From Bacillota bacterium (lineage in GTDB: Bacteria; Bacillota; Bacilli; Paenibacillales; Paenibacillaceae): a stretch of 22,433 nt of DNA. Positions 7,354 through 13,518 of this stretch are shown here, in pieces (position 1 is the stretch's first letter; each line of letters opens with the position of its first letter). The stretch covers positions 1 through 22,433 of the forward strand of contig JAEWJS010000037.1 in assembly GCA_023386495.1 (NCBI GenBank), given 5' to 3'. Below the pieces are notes generated by a model. It was not told the origin of the DNA, ran no database searches, and worked only from the letters and a program-made list of their open reading frames with translations. The translations under genes were made by a program, and so were the position numbers.

Positions 7354-7381
7354 AGAAGCGCGTTCATAGAATAGCGCTTCT
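7354..7381 (-). promoter_or_regulatory. Inverted repeat upstream of the beta-glucosidase gene, candidate operator
   Basis: AGAAGCGC (7354-7361) and GCGCTTCT (7374-7381) are exact inverse complements separated by 12 nt. The dyad ends 50 nt before the TTG start. On the minus strand the spacer holds TATTCT, a possible -10, but no good -35 fits it. A repressor site or a leader hairpin are both possible. The nearby AAGCG only poorly resembles a catabolite-response (cre) site. Confidence 0.4.
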
Positions 7382-7558
7382 TAAGTATCTCATAAATTGT
7401 AAAAGAAATCGGCTGCCAATCCAATTCTCCGATTGTGTTCAAAATCTATTGCATCTTGCTGCGCGAGCGAACCATTGGTCGCCAGCGTGCATAGGATAGC
7501 AAACAGGCGGCTATCGCCTATATCCAGGCCATTCGCGCTTCGGATCGGAGGAGAAGCC

Positions 7559-8305
7559 ATGGAGAACAGCGGAACCGCACAAGAGCAGCTCGAGCAGCTC
7601 GCACTGCTGCTTGGCACAATCTGCGAGCAGACGTATATCCAATTCAAGAACGCAGCGACCGGCGCCTTCCTGCTCCCGCCGGGGTTCAAGCTGAAGACGG
7701 TGCTCGAAGGCCGCGTAGCCGGCGGCGTCCGCGAGCCGTTCGGCTTCGTGCTCGAATCCGCTGAGCGTTCCGTAATCGCGTTCCGCGGCACGGCTTCGGC
7801 TCTCGATTGGATGACCAACGCGATGGCACGCCAGGTCGATTACCGCTTCGTAGAAGGAGGCGGCCGCACGCATCAAGGCATGACGGATATCTATGCCTCG
7901 CTGCGGACCCGTCTGTTCGCGGCCGTATGGTCCCTTCCGACGGATAAGCCGCTCTATCTCACGGGGCATAGTCTCGGCGGCGCCTTAGCCGTGCTGGCTG
8001 CGCCCGATCTCGCCGCCAACGCTGGGATCGTGCCTTCCGTCTACACATACGGCGCGCCGCGCGTCGGCAATTGGCGCTTCATGCTGCTCTTCAATAAGCT
8101 GATTCCTGAAGCCTATCGCTGGCAGAACGCCTATGACTTGGTCACGCATGTGCCCCCGATCCTCTATCGGTCACCGCTCACCAAGAGCTGGTACCTCTAC
8201 TTGCATGTGAAGGGCAAGCAGAAGTTATCCTACAAGCTGGACTCCGTCAGCGCCAATCATGCGCTGGCGAATTATATCCTCGAGATCACCGGCGTGACCT
8301 TCTAG
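7559..8305 (+). CDS. Class 3 lipase (alpha/beta hydrolase)
   Basis: The product has 248 residues and matches the Lipase_3 family (PF01764). The nucleophile elbow is LTGHSLGGALA with Ser138. The other triad members are probably Asp193 (NAYDLVTHVPP) and His234 (SANHALANY), all in the correct order and spacing. Typical family segments VIAFRGTASALDWMTN (73-88, oxyanion region) and YTYGAPRVGN (162-171) are also present. There is no signal peptide or membrane segment, so it is probably intracellular or leaves by an unknown route. The start at 7559 is set by CGGAGGAG 5-6 nt upstream; the frame extends upstream with no ribosome site. It ends only 6 nt from the convergent YjbR-type gene with no clear terminator between. 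Acyl substrate is unknown. Confidence 0.88.
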   Translation: MENSGTAQEQLEQLALLLGTICEQTYIQFKNAATGAFLLPPGFKLKTVLEGRVAGGVREPFGFVLESAERSVIAFRGTASALDWMTNAMARQVDYRFVEGGGRTHQGMTDIYASLRTRLFAAVWSLPTDKPLYLTGHSLGGALAVLAAPDLAANAGIVPSVYTYGAPRVGNWRFMLLFNKLIPEAYRWQNAYDLVTHVPPILYRSPLTKSWYLYLHVKGKQKLSYKLDSVSANHALANYILEITGVTF

Positions 8306-8311
8306 CAAGCA

Positions 8312-8659
8312 TTATGCATACTGCTCCCGCTGGCGCTTCGGCAGGCTATTCAGGACGAGCCGGTAAGAATGCTCGATCATGTCGCAGACCTCTTCGACGG
8401 ACAACGAACCGTCCAAGTCCACCGTATTCCAGTGTTTCTTGTTCAGGTGGTAGCCTGGCCGGACCCCGGCATGCTGCTGACGGAGATTCTCCGCGATGAT
8501 CGGATCGCATTTCAGCGATACCGTCGCCTCGTTTCCCTCCCCGCCGAACAGCACGAACATCTTCCCGCCGATCTTCATGACGAGCGGCGAAGGCCCGAAC
8601 GGGTAATCATCGGTCGCTCCCTTCAATGATCGGCTGTAGGCAATGCAAGATTCGACCAT
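8312..8659 (-). CDS. MmcQ/YjbR family protein
   Basis: The product has 115 residues, normal for the YjbR/MmcQ family (PF04237, CyaY-like fold). Diagnostic pieces are TDDYPFGP (16-23), MFVLFGGEG (34-42), VSLKCDP (47-53), PGYHLNKKHWNTVDLDG (68-84) and a C-terminal helix IEHSYRLVLNSLP. The family is thought to bind DNA or act as a stress-related small protein, but its role is unsettled. The start at 8659 follows AGGCGG by 7 nt; an upstream in-frame ATG at 8710 has no site and overlaps the promoter. It converges with the lipase gene. Confidence 0.85.
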   Translation of the reverse strand: MVESCIAYSRSLKGATDDYPFGPSPLVMKIGGKMFVLFGGEGNEATVSLKCDPIIAENLRQQHAGVRPGYHLNKKHWNTVDLDGSLSVEEVCDMIEHSYRLVLNSLPKRQREQYA

Positions 8660-8700
8660 GCTCGATCCGCCTTTCTTATGCGATATGCTCGTATACGACC

Positions 8701-8709
8701 ATTCTAGCA
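8701..8709 (-). promoter_or_regulatory. Extended -10 element for the YjbR-type gene
   Basis: The minus strand reads TGC-TAGAAT, an extended -10 with no evident -35. It begins 3 nt beyond the stop codon of the upstream 47-aa gene and about 42 nt before the ATG at 8659. Confidence 0.4.
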
Positions 8710-8711
8710 TA

Positions 8712-8855
8712 TTAAGGCTGCGTATCCTTGCGATTGCCGTCCTCCTGCCGCGTCGACAGCTTGACCTTGCGGTTCATGAATTGGTACAGGATGAGGCCGG
8801 CAAGGACGGCAAGCGAGACGACAATCAGCCATGCCGGAGCATTATAATACAGCAT
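8712..8855 (-). CDS. Small single-pass membrane protein, 47 aa, unknown function
   Basis: The frame encodes MLYYNAPAWLIVVSLAVLAG, continues through one hydrophobic helix (about residues 8-26), and ends in a charged cytoplasm-type tail with Lys, Arg, Asp and Gln (29-47). A GGGGGTGAG ribosome binding site sits about 8 nt before the ATG, and a good sigma-A promoter lies at 8907-8935. These two signals are the main reason to accept such a short gene. The short N-terminus and positive C-terminal flank suggest an N-out, C-in orientation. It is divergent from the XRE regulator gene and may be its target. I do not recognise a family. Confidence 0.7.
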   Translation of the reverse strand: MLYYNAPAWLIVVSLAVLAGLILYQFMNRKVKLSTRQEDGNRKDTQP

Positions 8856-8880
8856 GTTCGTTACTCACCCCCATTCAACA

Positions 8881-8895
8881 TTCATGTATCATGAA
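8881..8895. promoter_or_regulatory. 15-bp dyad TTCATG-TAT-CATGAA in the microprotein leader
   Basis: The arms TTCATG and CATGAA are exact inverse complements with a 3-nt centre. It lies between the predicted transcription start (about 8900) and the ribosome binding site of the 47-aa gene. It may be a second operator half of the adjacent 23-bp dyad, or chance. Confidence 0.35.
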
Positions 8896-8897
8896 TT

Positions 8898-8920
8898 TTA
8901 TTTCCTATTATAGGGAATAA
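8898..8920. promoter_or_regulatory. 23-bp dyad over the -10 element, candidate operator of the XRE regulator
   Basis: TTATTTCCTAT and ATAGGGAATAA form 11-bp arms with one mismatch around a single central base. The centre (8909) coincides with the -10 hexamer of the minus-strand promoter. A protein bound here would block transcription of the 47-aa gene. The divergent HTH regulator is the obvious candidate; binding is inferred. Confidence 0.55.
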
Positions 8921-8935
8921 TGACGGAGATTACAA
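8907..8935 (-). promoter_or_regulatory. Sigma-A promoter of the 47-aa membrane protein gene
   Basis: On the minus strand TTGTAA (8930-8935) is followed at exactly 17 nt by a perfect TATAAT (8907-8912). Predicted start of transcription is near 8900, about 45 nt before the ATG at 8855. Confidence 0.7.
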
Positions 8936-9035
8936 CCGAACATGCATGATTCGTGAACAACCGCCTGTTCAAGCCTATTCCCCCGCTGTTTCCGTGTACA
9001 ATGATCATGATTACTTCAGATGGGTAGGGTTGCCA

Positions 9036-9377
9036 ATGATCGGGGAACGGCTGCGCAAGCTGCGCAAGGCCAACAGCCTGACGCAGGAGCAGGTGGCCTC
9101 ATATTTGAACGTTGCGAAGTCGACGATCTCGCAATACGAGAACAATATTAACGAACCCGACATCGAGACGATCGTCAAGCTGGCTGACTGGTACGGCGTC
9201 ACGCTGGACCATATGCTGGGCCGCGAATTGTACCCGCTGCCTGCTAACGAGCAAGAACAGTCCCCGCTCCTGAGGGAGCGTCTCAGCGTAGATGAATTGG
9301 AATACTTGCAAGACAGCTTGGAGCTGTACCGCAAATGGAAGGCGCGCGGACTGGCTCCCAAGCCGGATAAGGAATGA
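9036..9377 (+). CDS. XRE-family HTH transcriptional regulator
   Basis: The 113-residue product has an HTH_3 domain at about 4-61 with the classical pattern IGERLRKLRKANSLTQEQVA...VAKSTISQYENNINEPDIETIVKLADWYGVTLDHMLG. The recognition helix is KSTISQYEN. A charged C-terminal helix (84-105) probably serves dimerisation or sensing. The DNA-binding domain is of the SinR/Xre phage-repressor type found in many Bacillales regulators. I start at 9036, where the domain begins; the frame continues upstream to 8946, but that stretch has no resemblance to the family and no good ribosome site. The site before 9036 (TAGGG) is weak. It is divergent from the 47-aa gene and probably acts on the dyad at 8898-8920. 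A strong terminator follows. Confidence 0.88.
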   Translation: MIGERLRKLRKANSLTQEQVASYLNVAKSTISQYENNINEPDIETIVKLADWYGVTLDHMLGRELYPLPANEQEQSPLLRERLSVDELEYLQDSLELYRKWKARGLAPKPDKE

Positions 9378-9381
9378 ATAA

Positions 9382-9440
9382 GGGCTTCTCGCCAGCTGCC
9401 GTCCGTGATCGGAAGGCACGCTGCGCGAGAAGCCCTTTTT
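9382..9440 (+). terminator. Strong intrinsic terminator after the XRE gene, possibly bidirectional
   Basis: GGGCTTCTCGC (9382-9392) pairs exactly with GCGAGAAGCCC (9425-9435), followed by TTTTT. The 32-nt loop can form a smaller inner hairpin. On the minus strand the stem is followed by TTATTCATTCC, so it may also serve the convergent hemolysin III gene ending at 9472. Confidence 0.85.
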
Positions 9441-9449
9441 GCTGCCGCT

Positions 9450-9473
9450 ATCGAATTATCGAATGATCGAATT
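9450..9473. repeat. Three tandem copies of ATCGAATT/G
   Basis: Three 8-bp units (ATCGAATT, ATCGAATG, ATCGAATT) follow each other directly. The last unit overlaps the stop codon of the minus-strand hemolysin III gene. It looks like a small slippage product. Confidence 0.6.
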
Positions 9474-10113
9474 ATGGAAGGACATAGAAGAGGATCGCGA
9501 AGAAATGAAGCACCGACCCCGCCAGCACGAAAAGATGCCAGACGGCGTGATGGTACGGGAAGCTGCGCCAGACGTAGAAGACCGTGCCCGCCGTGTACAG
9601 GACGCCTCCGATGATGAGCAGCGCAAGTCCCCCCGGCGCAAGCCTGTCGACCAGCGGTCCCCATGCGAAGACGATGATCCATCCCATCGCGATATAGAGC
9701 AGCGTCGACGTGAACAGGAACTTCGACACGAAGAACGACTTGAATACGATGCCGAGTGCCGCGATGCCCCACACGATGCCGAACAGCGTCCAGCCCAGCG
9801 CCCCCTGCACGATATGGAACAGGATCGGCGTATAGGTGCCTGCGATGAAGACGTAGATGCAGGAATGGTCCATAATTTCGAACAGCTTCTTCAGCTTACC
9901 TTCAGGGAAGCTATGCACGAGCGTTGAAGCGACGTAGAGGAGCAGCATGGCGCTTCCGTAGATGGTGAAGCTCACGACATGCGAGGCGGTTCCCTTGAGC
10001 GCCGCGAATACAATCAGAAGCACGAGCGCCGCCACGCTCAGAAGCGCGCCAAAGCCGTGGGTGATCGCGTTCGCGACCTCTTCCTTCCGGCTGTACGTAT
10101 GCGTATCCGCCAT
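9472..10113 (-). CDS. Hemolysin III / PAQR family membrane protein (YqfA-like)
   Basis: The product has 213 residues and seven predicted membrane segments, spread from about 20 to 212. Family motifs are EEVANAITHGFGA (11-23), STLVHSFP (63-70), FEIMDHSCIYVFIAGTYTP (78-96) and HHAVWHLFVLAGSVLHFF near the end. The conserved Ser63/His67, Asp82 and His189/His193 match the metal-site residues of the PAQR/adiponectin-receptor superfamily, some members of which are hydrolases. Despite the family name, haemolysis is not its established role; B. subtilis YqfA-type proteins are linked to membrane properties. GGAGG lies 8 nt before the ATG. It sits downstream of the 62-aa gene on the same strand, with a hairpin between. 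Confidence 0.88.
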   Translation of the reverse strand: MADTHTYSRKEEVANAITHGFGALLSVAALVLLIVFAALKGTASHVVSFTIYGSAMLLLYVASTLVHSFPEGKLKKLFEIMDHSCIYVFIAGTYTPILFHIVQGALGWTLFGIVWGIAALGIVFKSFFVSKFLFTSTLLYIAMGWIIVFAWGPLVDRLAPGGLALLIIGGVLYTAGTVFYVWRSFPYHHAVWHLFVLAGSVLHFFAILFYVLP

Positions 10114-10148
10114 ATGATCGACCTCCGTTCCGTGGTTCCTATAAGCGA

Positions 10149-10176
10149 GATGCCTGCCCGTGGCCGGGCAGGCATC
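10149..10176 (-). terminator. Perfect 12-bp hairpin between the 62-aa gene and hemolysin III gene
   Basis: GATGCCTGCCCG (10149-10160) pairs exactly with CGGGCAGGCATC (10165-10176) around a 4-nt loop. It starts 8 nt after the stop of the small gene. On the minus strand it is followed by TCTCGCTTAT, a weak U-tract, so it may act as a partial terminator or a 3' end protector. Confidence 0.6.
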
Positions 10177-10184
10177 AAGAGGGC

Positions 10185-10373
10185 TTAACCGCCCAGTTTC
10201 TTACGCGTCGTCATGGTTTTCTTCGAGTTGTTCTGATCCTTCAGCTGCTTGCCGCCGCCTGGCGTGAACGATTGCTGCTTGCCGCCGCCGGCTTGCTGCT
10301 GTTTCTTCTGGGCGAGCTTCTGCTTAACGGCGTCTGCCAGCGAAATTTTCTTCGGTTCCGATTGGTCTGTCAT
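10185..10373 (-). CDS. Small basic Lys/Gln-rich protein, 62 aa, unknown function
   Basis: The product starts MTDQSEPKKISLADAVKQKL, then runs into KKQQQAGGGKQQSF and PGGGKQLKDQ, ending in KKTMTTRKKLGG. It is highly basic and low in hydrophobic residues apart from an amphipathic N-terminal helix (about 9-24). Two GGGKQ motifs repeat about 12 residues apart (33-48). I start at 10373 because GGGGTGA lies about 5-6 nt upstream; an ATG three codons earlier overlaps that site. A well-formed promoter (10397-10425) and a hairpin after the stop frame it as a real gene. It might bind nucleic acid, but nothing proves this. Confidence 0.75.
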   Translation of the reverse strand: MTDQSEPKKISLADAVKQKLAQKKQQQAGGGKQQSFTPGGGKQLKDQNNSKKTMTTRKKLGG

Positions 10374-10396
10374 GTGATTCACCCCGCCTAATATGC

Positions 10397-10425
10397 GATA
10401 TACAGCTAGTTTACCACATTGTCAC
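10397..10425 (-). promoter_or_regulatory. Sigma-A-type promoter of the 62-aa gene
   Basis: On the minus strand GTGACA (10420-10425) and TATATC (10397-10402) are spaced by 17 nt, about 24 nt upstream of the ATG at 10373. Confidence 0.5.
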
Positions 10426-10446
10426 CTGTTCACGCATCTCATAATT

Positions 10447-11487
10447 TCACGGCCAGAATCCCGGTACGTACGGACCGGGCGCGGCATCGCGGTGGCGTCC
10501 GGATGTCGCTTGAATCGCCGTAAGCGCCCAGTACGGATTGCGAAGCATGCCCCGCGCTACGGCTACCAGATCGGCTGAACCGTCCTCGAGCGCGCCGAGC
10601 GCGACCTTCGGATCCTCCAGCATGCCGACCGCAATGACCGGGCAATCCGGGAACCGCTCCTTGAACGCGCGGGCATACGGCACTTGGAAGCCCGGATAAT
10701 TGCCTGGCTTGCGCTGGCCGGGCATCCCTTCCCCGCCGGTCGAGATGTGGAAGATGTCTACCCCTGCTTCCTTATAGCGTCTGCCCAGCTCGAGCGCATG
10801 CTCGAGGTCGTAGCCGCCGTCCGCGTATTCGATGGCGGATAGACGCATCATGAGCGGCATATCGGCCGGAATTACGGCCTTCACGGCGCGGATGATCTCG
10901 GTGCCGAACAACGCAAGGTCCTGCCCGTATGCATCGCTGCGCCGATTGGAATACGGCGAATGGAACTGGTGGATCAAGTAGCCGTGCGCGCCGTGCAGCT
11001 CGATGCTGTCTACGCCGGCTTCAACGGCCAGCTTGGCAGACTCGGCATAGCGGGCAACCAGCTCCCGCACTTCGCTCGTCGTCAGCTCATGCGGGGTCTT
11101 ATAGCTGGCGTCGAACGCTTCTGCCATGGGGCCGACAAGGTCAGGGGCATTCTCCGCCTTCCGGCCGGCATGCGCGATCTGGATCGCGACCTTCGCGCCG
11201 TAACGCTGGCACTCCCGGATAATGCGCCGATAGGCCGGCACTTGGTCCGCCGACCAGAGTCCGAGACAGCGATTGGTGATTCGTCCGCGCGGCTCGATAT
11301 TCGTCATCTCGATGATGATCAGCCCCGTGCCGCCGACAGCGCGCGATACATAATGCACGTAATGCCATTCCGTCGGCGTTCCGTCCTCTGCCTCCACGGC
11401 ATATTGACACATCGGCGGCATGACGATGCGATTCTTCAACGTAAGCCCCTTGCATGCAAGCGGCGTATCAAGCGCGATCTTGCTCAT
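10447..11487 (-). CDS. namA: NADPH-dependent ene-reductase / NADPH dehydrogenase, old yellow enzyme family (YqjM/NamA-like)
   Basis: The product has 346 residues (B. subtilis YqjM has 338) in an FMN-binding TIM barrel. Signature residues of the YqjM class are present: Cys27 and Tyr29 in MPPMCQY, which tune the flavin; Gln103 and His106 in QIAHAGRKAE; and the substrate-binding pair His165/His168 with Tyr170 in ELHGAHGYLIHQF. It reduces activated C=C bonds of alpha,beta-unsaturated carbonyls or nitro compounds and is often induced by electrophiles. AGGAGG lies 11 nt before the ATG, a somewhat long spacing. The C-terminus (about 327-346, HRDAAPGPYVPGFWP) extends past the family norm. It is divergent from a D-2-hydroxyacid dehydrogenase gene across a 187-nt region with two -10 elements and two dyads. 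Confidence 0.92.
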   Translation of the reverse strand: MSKIALDTPLACKGLTLKNRIVMPPMCQYAVEAEDGTPTEWHYVHYVSRAVGGTGLIIIEMTNIEPRGRITNRCLGLWSADQVPAYRRIIRECQRYGAKVAIQIAHAGRKAENAPDLVGPMAEAFDASYKTPHELTTSEVRELVARYAESAKLAVEAGVDSIELHGAHGYLIHQFHSPYSNRRSDAYGQDLALFGTEIIRAVKAVIPADMPLMMRLSAIEYADGGYDLEHALELGRRYKEAGVDIFHISTGGEGMPGQRKPGNYPGFQVPYARAFKERFPDCPVIAVGMLEDPKVALGALEDGSADLVAVARGMLRNPYWALTAIQATSGRHRDAAPGPYVPGFWP

Positions 11488-11511
11488 TATGACTCATTCC
11501 TCCTGAAGTTG

Positions 11512-11539
11512 AACACGTGTTAGTCCGTTGTCCATTATA
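11512..11539 (-). promoter_or_regulatory. namA control region: -10 TATAAT and palindrome AACACGTGTT
   Basis: A perfect minus-strand TATAAT lies at 11534-11539, 46 nt or more before the namA start; no good -35 fits. The 10-bp perfect palindrome AACACGTGTT (11512-11521) falls just downstream of the predicted transcription start, a position typical of repressor operators. Ene-reductase genes are often controlled by TetR-, MarR- or HxlR-type sensors; none is encoded nearby. Confidence 0.4.
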
Positions 11540-11590
11540 CAGCACCTTACTCGGAGACGTCTAATCGCCCACGTCCATCGGTCCGTCGCA

Positions 11591-11615
11591 TATCCGGCAG
11601 CGGATACGTTATAAT
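11591..11615 (+). promoter_or_regulatory. Promoter region of the hydroxyacid dehydrogenase gene: dyad plus -10
   Basis: TATAAT at 11610-11615 is a perfect -10. Directly upstream, TATCCGGCAGCGGATA (11591-11606) has exact 6-bp arms around 4 nt and fills the space between -10 and -35. The -35 itself is poor, which fits an activated promoter or one repressed at this site. Confidence 0.45.
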
Positions 11616-11674
11616 GGACGGGACGCATGAAAGCCGAATGGCTTAGACAGCACAAGAAGGAGGAACTCCTGCGA

Positions 11675-12637
11675 ATGAGTACGAGAACCATGATCTGCTT
11701 GCACGGCTTCACTTCGGAGCAGCAAGAAGCAATCAATCGGATTGCCCCCGATTGGGAGATCCATTATGGAAGGACAGCGGATATCGACCCTGAAATATAC
11801 CGGAGAGCCGAGATCGTGTGCGGCTGGAACGGGGATGCCGCGCGCGAGTGCCTGAAGCCTGATGCTAAGCTGCACTGGGTGCAGACCTGGTCGGCCGGCG
11901 TCGACAAGCTGCCGCTCGATGAATTCCGCCGCAGAGGGATTCTGCTGACGGATGCAGGAGGCGTGCACCCGGCGCCCGTGGCGGAGACGACGCTGGCACT
12001 CATGCTCGGCCTGACGCGCGGCATCCACCGTGCCGTTCGCGACCAAGCAACCGGTGCGTGGAACCCGCCGCCGGCGCTTCCGGAGATGTACGGCAAGACT
12101 GCCGTCATCGTCGGCGCGGGCTCGATCGGCGCACGAATCGGCGAGCTCGCCCAAGCATTCGGCATGCGGACGCTCGGCGTACGGCGCTCGGAGGGGACAG
12201 CAGCGGGTATCGACGTCATGTACAAGCTGGATCGGCTCGATGAAGCGCTCGCCGAGAGCGATTATGTCATTAACGTCCTGCCCGGCACCGCTGCCACGCA
12301 CCATTTGTTCAACGCGGATCGTTTTGCCAACATGAAGCCCGAAGCCCTGTTCATCAACGTAGGCCGAGGCAGCAGCGTCGATACCGATGTACTGATCGCA
12401 GCCCTTCAATCTGGCGTCATTGCCGGAGCAGGACTTGACGTGTTCGAAGTGGAGCCGCTGCCGTCGGACCACCCGCTCTGGAAGCTCGATAACGTCATCC
12501 TGACGCCGCATACCGCCGGCCAGACGGATCAGCTGAAGGCGCGTGTCGCCGCGCTATTCGCCGATAACCTCAGCCGCTATCTGGATGAAGGAGCCGGCAA
12601 GATGCTCAATCTCGTCGATTATGACACCGGCTACTAG
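11675..12637 (+). CDS. D-2-hydroxyacid dehydrogenase
   Basis: The product has 320 residues. The NAD-binding Rossmann motif VGAGSIGARIG lies at 146-156. The catalytic residues of the D-isomer-specific 2-hydroxyacid dehydrogenase family are all visible: Arg231 in NVGRGS, Glu260 in VFEVEPLP and His279 in TPHTAG. A substrate-loop segment QTWSAGVDKLP (70-80) is typical of the family. The enzyme interconverts a 2-oxoacid and a D-2-hydroxyacid with NAD(P)H; glyoxylate/hydroxypyruvate or similar small 2-oxoacids are likely, but the substrate cannot be read from sequence. The start at 11675 follows AAGGAGG by about 11 nt. An earlier in-frame ATG at 11627 would sit almost on the transcription start and has no ribosome site. 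It converges with the next hydrolase gene. Confidence 0.88.
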   Translation: MSTRTMICLHGFTSEQQEAINRIAPDWEIHYGRTADIDPEIYRRAEIVCGWNGDAARECLKPDAKLHWVQTWSAGVDKLPLDEFRRRGILLTDAGGVHPAPVAETTLALMLGLTRGIHRAVRDQATGAWNPPPALPEMYGKTAVIVGAGSIGARIGELAQAFGMRTLGVRRSEGTAAGIDVMYKLDRLDEALAESDYVINVLPGTAATHHLFNADRFANMKPEALFINVGRGSSVDTDVLIAALQSGVIAGAGLDVFEVEPLPSDHPLWKLDNVILTPHTAGQTDQLKARVAALFADNLSRYLDEGAGKMLNLVDYDTGY

Positions 12638-12662
12638 CCTTGAGGGCATCTCGCCCGGCTAG
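12634..12662. terminator. Shared hairpin at the ends of the convergent dehydrogenase and hydrolase genes
   Basis: CTAGCC (12634-12639) pairs with GGCTAG (12657-12662), and inside it GGGC pairs with GCCC around ATCTC, leaving a TTGA bulge. The TAG stop codons of both genes lie in the outer arms. No U-tract follows on either strand, so termination strength is doubtful. Confidence 0.5.
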
Positions 12663-13384
12663 AGTCCGCTAGTTGCTGCATGCCGACGATCGACTCCGCT
12701 CTGGCTGCCGGACAGCCATTGCCAGACCGAGGAGATCGTCCGCTGCAGATTCGTGACGTCTTCATGCACGAACGGCGCGCATCCGCGAAAATAATCCGCA
12801 TGTCCCCCCACGACAGGTATCGCATCGATATGGCCCGGCGCGTAGCGGTTCGCGTCCCATACCGGGACGCCCGCAGCAGACCGGCGAAATCCGCCCCAGC
12901 TGCCAAGACGCGTCACCTGATCGATCTTCTTCCCTTCGCCGTTCACGGCATAGAAATAGCACACCTTATCCTTATGCTCGTCGGCGATTCGAACGCGGGG
13001 CGCCCCGATCTGCACGATTCTACAATCCGGCACGACGCCTTCTTCTAGCAGCATTCTGCCCGCATGGTAGGCGGCTACGCCGCCTCCGCTGTGGCCGATC
13101 AACACGACCTGTCTTCCCGAAGCGGCCGTGCGCACTTCATCCGCGGCTGCCGCTCCCCCGATATATCGCTTGCGAGAGCGGAACAGATCGCGGCGCACAT
13201 CCAGAATCTGCCGAACGAGACTCCGCCTGTAATCCCCATACGGGTACAAGACGTGAATGTTCGAGCCTTTCCAGCCCTGCATGGAGCAGAGTTCCGTCAA
13301 CTGTCCTTCGCAATCCGCGAAGAACCCCGGCCGCGTCGCGACACCGGCCAGTAAATAGATTTCGTAACCGCCCAGCTCTTCCAT
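12659..13384 (-). CDS. Alpha/beta hydrolase (lipase/esterase-like), unknown substrate
   Basis: The product has 241 residues. It contains the nucleophile elbow VVLIGHSGGGVAAYHAG with Ser99, a following beta strand RIVQIGAPRVRI (122-133), a likely catalytic Asp155 (KKIDQVTRLG) and His195 (VVGGHADYF). This arrangement resembles lipase-class hydrolases acting in the cytoplasm, as there is no signal peptide. I start at 13384 because the only earlier ATG (13402) overlaps a perfect TATAAT and cannot be inside the transcript; GGTGA lies 7 nt before the chosen ATG. The 5' leader would then be very short. It shares a stop-codon hairpin with the convergent dehydrogenase gene. A role is not evident from its neighbours. 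Confidence 0.75.
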   Translation of the reverse strand: MEELGGYEIYLLAGVATRPGFFADCEGQLTELCSMQGWKGSNIHVLYPYGDYRRSLVRQILDVRRDLFRSRKRYIGGAAAADEVRTAASGRQVVLIGHSGGGVAAYHAGRMLLEEGVVPDCRIVQIGAPRVRIADEHKDKVCYFYAVNGEGKKIDQVTRLGSWGGFRRSAAGVPVWDANRYAPGHIDAIPVVGGHADYFRGCAPFVHEDVTNLQRTISSVWQWLSGSQSGVDRRHAATSGL

Positions 13385-13400
13385 TATCGATTCACCGTCC

Positions 13401-13406
13401 ATTATA
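13401..13406 (-). promoter_or_regulatory. -10 element TATAAT of the alpha/beta hydrolase gene
   Basis: A perfect TATAAT on the minus strand ends 17 nt before the ATG at 13384, which would leave a very short leader. No convincing -35 is present. Confidence 0.4.
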
Positions 13407-13518
13407 GGGCTAGTAGTGTTGCTGCTCCTCTACTGGTCGTAGTATGGCATGTTTTGGCACTCTATTATACGGCAAGTGGGCGGGAGCGGTGTCGATTCCC
13501 CTGCCGCACAGCCATGCC

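Noticed and set aside
7353..7366. Catabolite-response (cre) site near the beta-glucosidase promoter
   Set aside because: The sequence TAGAAGCGCGTTCA departs from the consensus at three key positions; the exact 8-bp dyad explains the region better.
8946..9035. A 30-codon N-terminal extension of the XRE regulator
   Set aside because: The HTH domain starts at 9036, and the extension has no resemblance to the family and no ribosome site at 8946.
13449..13475. TTGGCAC followed by an AT-rich stretch, considered as a sigma-54 promoter
   Set aside because: The required GC at the -12 element is not at the right distance, and no gene starts downstream on the plus strand.
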